A stretch of 25,336 bases of DNA, taken from Pseudomonadota bacterium (GTDB lineage Bacteria; Pseudomonadota; Alphaproteobacteria; Rhizobiales; Xanthobacteraceae). Positions 1 through 8,629 of this stretch are shown one piece after another (position 1 is the first letter of the stretch; each line of letters starts with the position of its first letter). The DNA is taken from contig JAFAFP010000255.1 of assembly GCA_023423415.1 (NCBI GenBank), forward strand, positions 1-25,336. The letters run 5' to 3'. The notes under the pieces are model-generated. The model was given only the letters and a program-made list of their open reading frames with translations. It was not told the DNA's origin and made no database searches. The translations under genes and the position numbers were made by a program.

Positions 1-815
1 TGCCATACGGGCGGATGAATCCAGAGTTGATTCCAGCGGCGGTCATTCCATCCCCATCGGTTATTCCAGACAGAGCCGACCAAGACACCGGTGCCAAAAG
101 CCAACGCAGAAGGGACCGCGCTGTAAAAGACGGTCGAGGAATCATAGACCGGCACATAAATCCGTTCAGGATTGGCCGGCGCGATGTAAATGACGCGCGA
201 TCCACCTTCATCGCGTGCTGTAACGGTTTGCTGCGGAGTGGACTTCAGATTGCCAGCGGTCTCAGCCTTGGCCCGCATCATCTGGACCGTGGTCGCAACA
301 TCTTCGGACTGAAGCGAGAACGCCATTCCGATGGATTCGGTCCAATCGAGATGATCGGCAAGCATCTTGATGACATCCGGGAAGCGCGTCAGCGCCTGAA
401 CGGATGGATCCCATGGCATCGCGTCAACTTGCGAGAAGTCGCCACGCTCGACAGCGTTCGGGTTGGCCACAAGCCAGCGGTCCGCCTGCACGATCTGCAA
501 CGGGAACGCTGTGGCCGGCAGCAGAATTGCCAGCAATGGATCCGGATAAAGCGCGATCGGCCCCAACAGATATTCGAGATCGGTCAGCGAATAGATTGGT
601 TTATCGGGCTTTTGCGGCGCTTGTTCAGGGACCCTCGGCAATTGCGCCGGCGCCTGCTCGGCTTGCGCGAATGCGCGCGGAAGCGTCTGCGGTGACCGAG
701 CCGTTTCCGCCGCCGCCGCCGGATAGCCGGCTGACATCCATCCCGCTAATACCGCGACAACAACACGATGCGTTGGTCTCGCAAAAGCAGCTTCGTATCT
801 CAGTCGCGTTTTCAT
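1..815 (-). CDS. DUF3300 domain protein, C-terminus cut by window start
   Basis: This frame stays open on the minus strand to the first base of the window, so only about 271 N-terminal residues are visible. I chose the ATG at 815 because a GAGGGG ribosome site sits 6 nt before it; an ATG 6 nt further upstream abuts the same site. The N-terminus has a basic segment, a hydrophobic stretch and an Ala-rich cleavage region, so it is probably exported. The next part contains PIYSLTDLEYLLGPIALYPD and later PWDPSVQALTRFPDVIKML, which are typical of the DUF3300 family. The family's biochemical role is unknown to me. The visible end is Trp/Asn-rich. The gene starts 35 bp after the RND permease stop on the same strand, so co-transcription with the efflux pump is likely. 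The family call is made by eye. Confidence 0.85.
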   Translation of the reverse strand, partial: MKTRLRYEAAFARPTHRVVVAVLAGWMSAGYPAAAAETARSPQTLPRAFAQAEQAPAQLPRVPEQAPQKPDKPIYSLTDLEYLLGPIALYPDPLLAILLPATAFPLQIVQADRWLVANPNAVERGDFSQVDAMPWDPSVQALTRFPDVIKMLADHLDWTESIGMAFSLQSEDVATTVQMMRAKAETAGNLKSTPQQTVTARDEGGSRVIYIAPANPERIYVPVYDSSTVFYSAVPSALAFGTGVLVGSVWNNRWGWNDRRWNQLWIHPPVW

Positions 816-850
816 CGACATCCCCTCGCAATAGCGCAGAAATACCGTTC

Positions 851-3800
851 CTACGCAGAATGCGTCGCCGGCTTAGCTTCTGATCTCTCGCGCCAGCTAA
901 ACCACGTTACATAAAGCGTCGGCAGGAAAATCAGCGTCAGAATGGTGGCAACCAACAGACCACCCATGATCGCGAAGGCCATCGCTCCCCAGAACACGGT
1001 CGGCGCGATAGGGATCATGCCAAGAACGGTCGAGATTGCCGTTAGCATGATGGGTCGAAAGCGCGCGCTGCTCGCATCGATCGCCGCCTGCATCACATCC
1101 TTGCCGGCCTCCCGCTCCGCATCGATCTGACCAAGCAAGATCACCGCATTCTTGGTGATCATGCCGAGCAACGCCAGGATGCCGAGGATCGCAACAAAGC
1201 CGAGCGGCTTGTTTGCAACCAGCAGTGCACCGACCACCCCGATCAGCCCCAGCGGCCCGACCGTAAGCACGATGAACAGCTTCTGGAAGCTCTGGAGCTG
1301 GAAGATCAGAACAGTGAGCATGATCAGCAGCATCACCGGGACAACCGCAACGACCGACGCTAGCGACTTCGCACTTTCCTCCACTGTGCCGCCCACTTCG
1401 ACCCGATAGGCCGGCGGCAACGATTTCGAGAACGCTTCGATTTCCGGAGTTAGCGCCGACACCACCGTCGCCGGCAACACATTCGGAATGATGGCGGCTT
1501 GCACCGTCAGCGTCGGCAACCGATCGCGCCGCCACACCAGCGGCTGCTCCTGCTCATACTCGAAAGTCGCAAATTGGCTGAGCGGAACGGTACGTCCATT
1601 CGGAAGAGGGATCGCAGTCGTACGCAACGTATCCAGCGAAACCCGCTGATCCTCGGTCGCCCGTACCACGACATCAACAAGATAGATATCGTCCCGCACC
1701 TGCGTGATCGGTATGCCGGACACGACCGTGTTGAGCGTATTGGCTAGCGCTTGAGAACTCAGGCCAAGAAGCCGCGCCTCATCCTGGTCGATACGAATGC
1801 GGATCTGACGCGCAGGCTCCATCCAGTCAAAATTGATATTCGCGGTCTGAGGATTCTTGGCAACGACCTCACCAAGCTGCAGCGCATATTCTCGGACCTT
1901 AGCGATATCCGGTCCGACAACGCGGTATTGAATCGGCCAGCCAACCGGCGGGCCCAGTTCGAGGGGATAGACGCTCGCCACCACGCTCGGGAACTCGTCG
2001 GCGAGCCGCTTTTCCAGCTTGCTCTTCAGGCGATCTCGGGCGGCCACGTCTTTCGCAACGATCACTGCCTGCGAAAAGAAGTTGTTGGGCAATTGAACGT
2101 TGAGCGGCAGATAGAACCGAATTGCCCCTCGACCGATATACGTGCTCCAGCGTTCGACGTCGGGATCGCCCTTCAGCGCCTCGTCAAAGCGTTTGACGAG
2201 ATTTTCGCTTGCATAGATCGACGCATTCTGGGGCAGGCTTAAATCGACCATCAATTCCGGCCGATCGGACGATGGGAAGAACTGCCGCGGGATCAGCGGC
2301 ATCGCTAGGAAGGCCGCGACAAACATCCCAATTGTCAGTGCGAGCGTCAGCCACCGGGCCCTGATCGCCAGCGTCAGAAAGCTTTTGTAGGTCCGGAACA
2401 CGAAGCCGGGCTGCGCGCCCTGAGACGTTGCCGGCGGCTTCAAAATGGCGATACCGAGCAGCGGAGCGAAAATGACGGCGACAAACCACGACACAATCAG
2501 CGTGATGCCGACCACCGCGAAGAGCGAAAAGGTATATTCGCCCGCTGAACTTGCCGCAAAGCCGACCGGCACGAAACCGGCAATGGTCACAAGCGTGCCA
2601 GCCAGCATGGCGAAGGCATAGGTACGGAAAGCAAAGGTCGCTGCTTCGACCTTACCGTCGCCTTGTGCCAGCCGTGTGAGCATGGCATCGGTCGTGGTCA
2701 TCGCATCATCGACAAGAAGCGCAAGCGCGATGATCAGCGCACCGAGTGAGATGCGCTGCATATCGATATTGGCAAGTTCCATCATCGAAAAGACGATAGC
2801 GAGCGTGAGCGGAATAGCTGTCGCGATGACCAGCCCGGGACGCACGCCAAGACTGATGAAGCTCACCACCAGAATGATCGCCACGGCCTGCCACAGCGAA
2901 GCCATGAATTCCGATATCGCGCCCTCCACCGTGACCGCTTGATCGGCCACGAGACGTGGCTCAATGCCGAGCGGCAGATTGGCGCTGATACGATCCATCG
3001 CTGATTTGATATTTTTGCCTAGCGCCAGAATATCGCCGCCGTCGCGCATGGCGATCGCCAGGCCAAGCGCCGGCTCACCATTCACGCGGAACATAGGCTG
3101 CGGCGGATCAACAACCCCCCGCCGCACGGTTGCAATGTCGCTCAGGCGAAGAACGCGCCCACCGACAGAAAAGTTGATATTGCGAACATCCTGCTCGGAC
3201 TGAAAGGCTCCTGACACCCGCAGCGACAAGGTTTCATCCCCCGTCTGCACCGAACCGGCCGGCTGCACAATGTTTTGCGCCTGAAGCGCTCCAATGAGCG
3301 CCGATCGATCGAGCCCAAGATTTGCAAGATCCTTCGTCGAGAACTCGACAAATATTCTCTCGTCCTGCGCGCCAATAATTTCAATCTTCGATACGTCCGG
3401 CAGGTTCAGCAGTTCCGAGCGCACGTCCTCGACATAGTCGCGAAGCTCGCGATGCGTAAAGCCATCCGCGGTAAAGCCGTAGATGATGCCGAACGTATCG
3501 CCGAAATCGTCATTGAAGGCTGGACCGACGATCCCGGCAGGTAGCGTGTGGCGGATGTCCCCGATGCTCTTGCGAACATGATACCAGACGTCCGGCACTT
3601 CCCTCGCTGTGGTGCTCCCCTTCAAATTGACGAAGATGGTGGTCACGCCCGCGCGTGTGAAACTGCGCAGGAAATCGAGATGAGGCGTTTCCTGAAGCTT
3701 GCGCTCCAGCCGCTCCGTCACCTGCTTGAGCGTTTCCTCCACCGTCGCTCCAGGCCACGCAGCCTGCACAACCATGGTCTTGATGACAAATGTCGGGTCT

Positions 3801-3916
3801 TCGGCGCGGCCTAGCTTCTGATATGAGATCAGGCCCGCCACAACCGCGACAATCATCAGGTAGACGGTGATCGAGCGGTGCTTGAGCGCCCATTCCGAAA
3901 GATTAAAACCCATCAT
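851..3916 (-). CDS. RND efflux pump permease (HAE1/AcrB type)
   Basis: This 1021-residue inner-membrane proton-driven efflux pump subunit exports hydrophobic or amphiphilic compounds through a tripartite complex. I start it at the ATG at 3916, which overlaps the stop of the membrane-fusion gene as ATGA; the frame is open further upstream only because it runs inside that gene. The length matches the family. The N-terminal helix is at about 11-32. The paired Asp of the proton relay is visible as VDD at 402-404 in TM4, and the relay Lys as TKN at 921-923 in TM10. Periplasmic porter regions lie at about 33-335 and 540-850. The N-terminal region with RAEDPTFVIKTMVV resembles the TriC/MexK-like branch more than AcrB itself; that is from memory. 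The partner is the upstream lipoprotein; no outer-membrane channel gene is adjacent. The substrate cannot be inferred. Confidence 0.95.
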   Translation of the reverse strand: MMGFNLSEWALKHRSITVYLMIVAVVAGLISYQKLGRAEDPTFVIKTMVVQAAWPGATVEETLKQVTERLERKLQETPHLDFLRSFTRAGVTTIFVNLKGSTTAREVPDVWYHVRKSIGDIRHTLPAGIVGPAFNDDFGDTFGIIYGFTADGFTHRELRDYVEDVRSELLNLPDVSKIEIIGAQDERIFVEFSTKDLANLGLDRSALIGALQAQNIVQPAGSVQTGDETLSLRVSGAFQSEQDVRNINFSVGGRVLRLSDIATVRRGVVDPPQPMFRVNGEPALGLAIAMRDGGDILALGKNIKSAMDRISANLPLGIEPRLVADQAVTVEGAISEFMASLWQAVAIILVVSFISLGVRPGLVIATAIPLTLAIVFSMMELANIDMQRISLGALIIALALLVDDAMTTTDAMLTRLAQGDGKVEAATFAFRTYAFAMLAGTLVTIAGFVPVGFAASSAGEYTFSLFAVVGITLIVSWFVAVIFAPLLGIAILKPPATSQGAQPGFVFRTYKSFLTLAIRARWLTLALTIGMFVAAFLAMPLIPRQFFPSSDRPELMVDLSLPQNASIYASENLVKRFDEALKGDPDVERWSTYIGRGAIRFYLPLNVQLPNNFFSQAVIVAKDVAARDRLKSKLEKRLADEFPSVVASVYPLELGPPVGWPIQYRVVGPDIAKVREYALQLGEVVAKNPQTANINFDWMEPARQIRIRIDQDEARLLGLSSQALANTLNTVVSGIPITQVRDDIYLVDVVVRATEDQRVSLDTLRTTAIPLPNGRTVPLSQFATFEYEQEQPLVWRRDRLPTLTVQAAIIPNVLPATVVSALTPEIEAFSKSLPPAYRVEVGGTVEESAKSLASVVAVVPVMLLIMLTVLIFQLQSFQKLFIVLTVGPLGLIGVVGALLVANKPLGFVAILGILALLGMITKNAVILLGQIDAEREAGKDVMQAAIDASSARFRPIMLTAISTVLGMIPIAPTVFWGAMAFAIMGGLLVATILTLIFLPTLYVTWFSWRERSEAKPATHSA

Positions 3917-5025
3917 GGATTGCTTCCGAGCAGGCGAACCTTCTGGCCGGGATGCAGGGCTTGAACCCCGGCGGTTACGATGATGTCGCCGTTCTCTAGT
4001 CCGTTTGAGACCGACACCTGGTTCTGATCGAAGCGCACCACATCGACATGGCGTAGAGCGACTGTCCTCTTCTTCGGATCGACAACCCAAACCGACGGCT
4101 GCTGATCCGCCCTCGTCAAGGCGCTGGCGGGAATCTCGAACACCGATACGGCCGCCGTTTCCATTCGCCCGGTTACGGTTGCACCGAGCCGCATTGCCTC
4201 CGGCGGATTGTCCAGCCCGACCTTGACTTCGAACGTGCGCGTCGCCGGATTGGCCTGTGGCGAGACTTCACGCACCCGCCCGCGAACCGATACGCTTGGG
4301 TCATTACTCAGCGACACTGTGATCATGGGGTCGCTTGGCGCCGAACGGATCAATTGCGCAGGCACGTCGAAGACAGCATCCCGGCCATCCTTGCGCGCGA
4401 GCCGCACGATCATCTGTCCGACTTGCACCACTTCCCCGACGCGCGGACCGGTTGCAATCACGACACCTGGCGCGTCGGCCTTCAAATCGGTAAAGCCGAC
4501 AAGATCCTCTGCGGTTTTCAATTGCGCTTCCGCCGCCTTGACTTGCGATTCCGCAGTCTGCAGGGCTTGGGTCGCCTGGTCATGATTCACGCGGGTGGTC
4601 CAGCCTTGTTTGAGCAAGGTGTCCTGCCGCTCGAAGTGGTTGCGCGCTTGCGTCAATTGGCCTTGTGCGGCCGTGAGATTCGCCCGCGCGGCCCGCAATG
4701 CATTCATCTCGTTCTGCGACTCAAGCTGAGCCACAAGCTGTCCAGCCTCGATGCGGTCACCGAGATTTGCATTCACCTTGACCAGCCGTCCGGAAATCCG
4801 AAAGGCAAGCGGCACCTCATCTTCTGCTTCGATCCGGCCAGTCAGCGTGACCGGGACGCCGGCCTCACGCCGCTCAACGGTAACGCTGCGGACGGGTCTT
4901 ATTTCGGGCTCAGCCTTTTCTGCCTCAGGAGAACAACTCCCGAGAAAAGACGATAGGCCCACGAGAATGATCGCTCCACAGAACGCTCGGCCAATCGGCA
5001 TCCGACAATCGTCAAAAGTGGACAT
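3913..5025 (-). CDS. RND membrane-fusion lipoprotein (HlyD/AcrA family)
   Basis: This 370-residue periplasmic adaptor links the RND permease to an outer-membrane channel. A hydrophobic segment ends in a lipobox, LGSC, with the lipidated Cys at residue 31. The first barrel-sandwich half (PLAFRISGRLVKVNANLGDR) is at about 72-91, followed by an Ala/Gln-rich alpha-hairpin at about 105-170, the second lipoyl half, and beta-barrel and membrane-proximal domains. The start at 5025 is supported by GGAGAG about 8 nt upstream. However, the first eight residues contain two Asp, which is odd for a signal peptide, so Met9 at 5001 is an alternative start. The stop overlaps the permease start as ATGA, indicating translational coupling. 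A 33-bp palindrome lies about 80-110 bp upstream and could be the operator. No regulator gene adjoins it. Confidence 0.94.
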   Translation of the reverse strand: MSTFDDCRMPIGRAFCGAIILVGLSSFLGSCSPEAEKAEPEIRPVRSVTVERREAGVPVTLTGRIEAEDEVPLAFRISGRLVKVNANLGDRIEAGQLVAQLESQNEMNALRAARANLTAAQGQLTQARNHFERQDTLLKQGWTTRVNHDQATQALQTAESQVKAAEAQLKTAEDLVGFTDLKADAPGVVIATGPRVGEVVQVGQMIVRLARKDGRDAVFDVPAQLIRSAPSDPMITVSLSNDPSVSVRGRVREVSPQANPATRTFEVKVGLDNPPEAMRLGATVTGRMETAAVSVFEIPASALTRADQQPSVWVVDPKKRTVALRHVDVVRFDQNQVSVSNGLENGDIIVTAGVQALHPGQKVRLLGSNP

Positions 5026-5104
5026 CTTCCAAACTCTCCAAAAGCACTACCACCTTAGACCCTATCGATAATGCCAGCATTCACGTCGCTGCGTAATCGC
5101 ACAT

Positions 5105-5137
5105 ATTCAGCCGATGTCTGCCAGACATCGGCTGAAT
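5105..5137. promoter_or_regulatory. 33-bp palindrome, candidate operator or stem-loop
   Basis: Two perfect 15-nt inverted arms (ATTCAGCCGATGTCT and its complement) are separated by only 3 nt. Neither strand has a T-run after the structure, so it is not a standard intrinsic terminator. It lies between the stop of the DUF1269 gene and the start of the efflux operon. It could be a binding site for a dimeric regulator of the pump, or an mRNA-end hairpin for the upstream operon. Confidence 0.6.
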
Positions 5138-5216
5138 GCATCATATCCCGCATCGTTGCAGCAAAAATTGACGCACGCCAAACTGAAAACCAACGCGTTG
5201 TCGTGCGCCTGATTCA

Positions 5217-5729
5217 TCAAGCCACTTTGCTCAGTTCTGCCTTCAACTTTGCTTCTGCTTCATTCGACAACGATGTTTTGAGCACGCGCGGCTTATACGG
5301 CTCAATTTCCGGCAGCACCTTGTCTTCGGTAACGCTCTTGACCAGAATGAACAAGGCCGACGAGCCCTGTGGAATGGTCTGGCTCAGACTTTTGATAAAG
5401 TCGTCGTTGATCCCGAAATCGGCGAGAGAGCCCGAAAGTGCGCCAGCGCCAGCACCGGCCATAGCACCAACCGCCATGCCGGCGAGCGGGTTTAGGAAAA
5501 GAACGCCAACCAATGTCCCCCAGAGCGCGCCCCAGGTACCGCCGCTGGCCGCGCCAAGAGCTGTGAGATTGACAGCCTGTTTGACATGTACCTTGCCGTC
5601 CTGTTCGCGCTCGACGACGCAGGCGTCCTCAAGGTCAATCAGGTTCTCCTTTTGCATCGACCGCAGTTTATTCAAGACCTCATCCGCGGTGTGAAGCCCG
5701 TCAAACCCTAGAACGATCAGATTGCTCAT
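5217..5729 (-). CDS. DUF1269 domain protein
   Basis: This 170-residue protein begins MSNLIVLGFDGLHTADEVL, the typical N-terminus of the DUF1269 family, where an alpha/beta half precedes a glycine-rich hydrophobic stretch. That stretch spans about residues 59-100 and has a glycine-zipper look, so it may insert into or attach to a membrane. The C-terminus is a charged Lys/Glu helix. The family has no established biochemical function that I can cite. The start is supported by AAGGGAG six nt upstream of the ATG. It is the third gene of the patatin-permease operon, 37 bp after the permease stop. A role in envelope stress is only a guess. Confidence 0.88.
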   Translation of the reverse strand: MSNLIVLGFDGLHTADEVLNKLRSMQKENLIDLEDACVVEREQDGKVHVKQAVNLTALGAASGGTWGALWGTLVGVLFLNPLAGMAVGAMAGAGAGALSGSLADFGINDDFIKSLSQTIPQGSSALFILVKSVTEDKVLPEIEPYKPRVLKTSLSNEAEAKLKAELSKVA

Positions 5730-5766
5730 GTTGTACTCCCTTCAATCAGCACTATTTCAAGCGACT

Positions 5767-7218
5767 TCAAAACGAACCAAAGACCGAGCCGAGCACAATG
5801 ATAGCCACCAATGCTACGATGGCGCCAACAATTGCGACCATTACAACATCAAAATAGCTCTCACGGTGATTTGACCCACAGACGGCAAACAGCGTGACCA
5901 CCGCTCCGTTGTGAGGAAGGCTGTCCAGTGTCCCCGCTCCGATGACCGCGACACGATGCAGCAAGGCGGGATCGATTCCATATTCTGCGGCCATCCGCAT
6001 ATAGGTCTCGCCCAGCGCATACAGTGCAATCGTCAGTCCGCCCGAGGCCGATCCTGTCAACGCGGCGAGAATGTTGGTCGCCACCGCAAGGGAAACGAGC
6101 GGCCCTCCGCCAATCGACAGAACCCAGTCCCGCACCACCGCGAACGCCGGCAAGGCTGCGACGACGGCACCGAACCCGACTAAACTCGCCACCGTCACCA
6201 ATGGAAGGACCGACGCATTTGCACCAGCGTCCATGCTCCCGCGGATGGAGGGCAAGCGCCGGAAATTGAGAATAAGCAGCGTCACGATACCGGCGGCCAG
6301 TGCGACCGCGACGGACCACACACCTCCAACCGCAGACAGGGACGTGCTGCCCCACCGCTCCTCAGCCAGAAACGAGACATCAAGGCGCGGCAGCACGACG
6401 AAGGACATCAACAGATTGACAAGAATAACGACCGCTAAGGGTAATGCCGCGACCAAGACGGGGGGCATATTTTCGCTATGCTTGCCTCGGTCGATTTCCG
6501 CCGGATCGAATTCGCGTGACGCTGTGGCGCGCTCCCGGATGAACTCATCTTCTGCAACCGACGTCACCACCGCGCCATAGCTGTCGAAGCCCTGGCCGGT
6601 TCGGCGCGCAAGCGCTTCTGCGCGTGCGAGCCACCACAGGCCAAAGCCCAGCATGATGATCGAGGCGATAATGCCAAGTCCAGGCGCCGCGAACGGCGTC
6701 GTTCCAAAAAACGGCATCGGGATCGCGTTCTGCACCGCCGGGGTTCCTGGAAAAGCCGTCATTGTGAAGGTGGACGTCCCAAGCGCAATCGCAGCAGGCA
6801 TCAATCGACGCGGAATGTCCGCAGCACGAAACAGCGTCAGCGCCATCGGCCCAAGCACAAAAAACGCGACGAAGACGTTGACGCCTCCGTAGGTCACAAT
6901 CGCACCGGCGAGCACTACCGCCAGGATAACGCGCTTGGCCCCGAGCCACTGATGCATGCTGCGGGCGATCGTCTGCACCGAGCCGCTGTCGTCCATCAGC
7001 TTGCCGAAGAGCGCTCCAAGCAGGAAGATCGGAAAGAACTGGGCAAGAAACTGGGCCGCACTCCCCATGAAGGTTTGCGTCCAGTGAGCCAACAGCGGCT
7101 CACGCGCGAACAAAGCAGCCACCAGCGCCGAAGCCGGCGCTAGTAGCAGAACGCTCCATCCCCGATAGGCGAGTGCAATCAGCAGGCCGAGCGCGACGAG
7201 GATCCCCAAAAGCCCCAT
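5767..7218 (-). CDS. GntP-family permease (organic acid uptake)
   Basis: This 483-residue polytopic inner-membrane protein has about 12 hydrophobic segments. Conserved parts include GGVNVFVAFFVLGP, the region TSTFTMTAFPGTPAVQNAIP, a GSASGGLTIAL segment near residues 389-399, and LPHNGAVVTLFAVCG at 434-448. These fit the GntP/gluconate-type permease superfamily, and from memory they resemble the subgroup found beside 3-hydroxybutyrate dehydrogenase genes in proteobacteria. A small hydroxy-acid such as 3-hydroxybutyrate is therefore a reasonable substrate guess but is not shown by sequence. A hydrophilic loop lies at about 200-250. The ATG follows the patatin stop by 3 bp, so the two genes are coupled. 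Confidence 0.87.
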   Translation of the reverse strand: MGLLGILVALGLLIALAYRGWSVLLLAPASALVAALFAREPLLAHWTQTFMGSAAQFLAQFFPIFLLGALFGKLMDDSGSVQTIARSMHQWLGAKRVILAVVLAGAIVTYGGVNVFVAFFVLGPMALTLFRAADIPRRLMPAAIALGTSTFTMTAFPGTPAVQNAIPMPFFGTTPFAAPGLGIIASIIMLGFGLWWLARAEALARRTGQGFDSYGAVVTSVAEDEFIRERATASREFDPAEIDRGKHSENMPPVLVAALPLAVVILVNLLMSFVVLPRLDVSFLAEERWGSTSLSAVGGVWSVAVALAAGIVTLLILNFRRLPSIRGSMDAGANASVLPLVTVASLVGFGAVVAALPAFAVVRDWVLSIGGGPLVSLAVATNILAALTGSASGGLTIALYALGETYMRMAAEYGIDPALLHRVAVIGAGTLDSLPHNGAVVTLFAVCGSNHRESYFDVVMVAIVGAIVALVAIIVLGSVFGSF

Positions 7219-7221
7219 GCG

Positions 7222-8244
7222 TCAAACCTGATCCAGAAGAACATCGAGATCGACCGTCGATCTCACGCCGATATCATGAGCATGTTTGTCCAGGAATTGC
7301 TCCGCAGCCTTGCGCCCCTCATCGCGCAACATGCTGATGAACTCCCACTCAGCGTTCAGCTTCGACGAATAGCCAAGCGATCCCATGATATCGTTGCGCA
7401 CGAGATGCACGCGCATCTGCGCCCAAAGAGCGCCCTCGGTATTGCCGGGATCGGCCACCTGGCGCAGTAGCGCGATCATCCGCAACTCCTTCAGCGCAAC
7501 GGCGTTGAAGGAAATCTCATTCAAACGGTTTAGAATGTCACGCGCCGTCTCAGGGGTACCGGGCCGTTCGAGTGGATTGATCGGAACAAGAATCGTGTCC
7601 TTCGAGGTGCATTCACGGACCAACGGGGTCATTGTCGGATTGCCGGAATAGCCCCCATCCCAATAGCTTTCCCCATCGATTTCAACAGCCTGAAACAGGG
7701 TTGGCAGACACGCCGACGCCAGCAAGACGTCCGGCGTGATCTCGGCATTGCGAAAAACCCGGACCCGTCCGGTCCGCACATTGGTCGCGCTGATGAACAA
7801 CTTGATCGGTGCGCTTTTGAGTCGTTCAAAATTGATCAGCTTTTCAAGTATGCTCCGAAGCGGATGGCTACCGCCAGGATTGAGGTCATACGGCGAAAGC
7901 AGCCGAGACATCATATCCATTGCGATGAAGAAGGGCGAATTGTCGAGCGTCCAACGCCCCATGAACCTGTCCATCGGGGTACGCTGGAAGGGACTAAATC
8001 GCGCAGCATTTGAGACGTACCGCCAGTATCGGTCCAGCGCCTTACGCGCGCCCTCCGCCCCACCCTCAGCATACCCATCCGCCAGAACCGCCGCATTCAT
8101 CGCGCCGGCGGAAGTACCTGATATTCCATCAATCTTTAGCCACGGCTCTTCAAGCAACCGATCGAGCACACCCCAGCTGAAAGCACCATGCGCTCCACCG
8201 CCCTGCAAGGCAAAATCAACTGAGACCTCTTCTCGATCGGCCAT
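7222..8244 (-). CDS. patatin-like phospholipase (DUF3734-type)
   Basis: This 340-residue serine acyl hydrolase carries the full patatin signature: an oxyanion loop GGGAHG at 15-20, the nucleophile motif GTSAG with Ser45, and the dyad Asp in DGG at 196-198. The C-terminal region after about residue 215 is helical and matches the extra domain of the bacterial subgroup usually annotated with DUF3734. No signal peptide is visible, so it is cytoplasmic or peripheral. Family members hydrolyse acyl esters of lipids; some bacterial relatives are associated with polyhydroxybutyrate metabolism, which would fit the downstream permease if that carries 3-hydroxybutyrate (inference). It is the first gene of a three-gene operon. 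The ribosome site is weak: only CTGAG about 14 nt upstream is seen. Confidence 0.93.
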   Translation of the reverse strand: MADREEVSVDFALQGGGAHGAFSWGVLDRLLEEPWLKIDGISGTSAGAMNAAVLADGYAEGGAEGARKALDRYWRYVSNAARFSPFQRTPMDRFMGRWTLDNSPFFIAMDMMSRLLSPYDLNPGGSHPLRSILEKLINFERLKSAPIKLFISATNVRTGRVRVFRNAEITPDVLLASACLPTLFQAVEIDGESYWDGGYSGNPTMTPLVRECTSKDTILVPINPLERPGTPETARDILNRLNEISFNAVALKELRMIALLRQVADPGNTEGALWAQMRVHLVRNDIMGSLGYSSKLNAEWEFISMLRDEGRKAAEQFLDKHAHDIGVRSTVDLDVLLDQV

Positions 8245-8396
8245 CGCCAGATATTCTCAGAGCTTTAAAAACAATCAATTCATTTGCGCGTCTCAGCAGT
8301 CGCTGCACCGCATCAAGGATAAACAAGTCGTAACAAGCCAATGCGGGTGACTTTACAATGGCACCGCGGCAATGACGCAGCCATGACATCGAGTGT

Positions 8397-8454
8397 AATT
8401 GCCTTCTCGACCGCATCACAAACGTGATGGACGAATTACTGCTTAAAGGCAATT
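8397..8454. repeat. nested inverted repeat in the divergent region
   Basis: Outer arms AATTGCCTT (8397-8405) and AAGGCAATT (8446-8454) are perfect complements. They enclose an inner hairpin CATCAC (8414-8419) and GTGATG (8424-8429) with a 4-nt loop. This could be a structured leader or a regulator site; there is no T-run after it, so a terminator is unlikely. Confidence 0.45.
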
Positions 8455-8524
8455 CAATTGTTTGCATCGCAACAAAACGTTTCCATAACTTACTTTCACC
8501 TATTACAAAAACCGACATAGCCTA

Positions 8525-8538
8525 GTACAAAATTGTAC
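8525..8538. promoter_or_regulatory. GTACAA-AA-TTGTAC dyad, candidate operator
   Basis: A perfect 6-nt inverted repeat with a 2-nt centre lies about 92 bp upstream of the glutaminase start. Short symmetric sites of this form are typical of dimeric repressors. The length is small enough for chance occurrence, so confidence is limited. Confidence 0.35.
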
Positions 8539-8629
8539 GACTTTGCCTGTTCACCACCTGTTTAATGCTTACGGCAGCGATTCGAACCGGCTGAATACCA
8601 AAGACAATTTAGCAAAAAAGGGAGGGTTC

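Larger units (their letters stand above)
8245..8629. other. divergent promoter region, patatin operon versus glutaminase
   Basis: This AT-richer stretch separates two divergently transcribed operons and holds no gene that I would support. It contains a two-level inverted repeat at 8397-8454 and a short dyad at 8525-8538, listed separately. I could not fix a convincing sigma-70 promoter in either direction. The minus-strand frame crossing 8216-8518 has no recognisable protein and overlaps the patatin start. Confidence 0.6.

Noticed and set aside
15..883. Plus-strand frames across the first 900 bases.
   Set aside because: The minus strand encodes a recognisable DUF3300 protein over the same bases, so these are antisense frames.
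8325..8337. AAGTCGTAACAAG, identical to a conserved stretch near the 3-prime end of 16S rRNA.
   Set aside because: Only 13 nt match and the flanks do not continue into 16S sequence, so it is not an rRNA gene or a clear remnant.
8216..8518. 100-codon minus-strand open frame before the patatin gene.
   Set aside because: It overlaps the patatin start, has no recognisable protein and runs through the inverted repeats of the promoter region.
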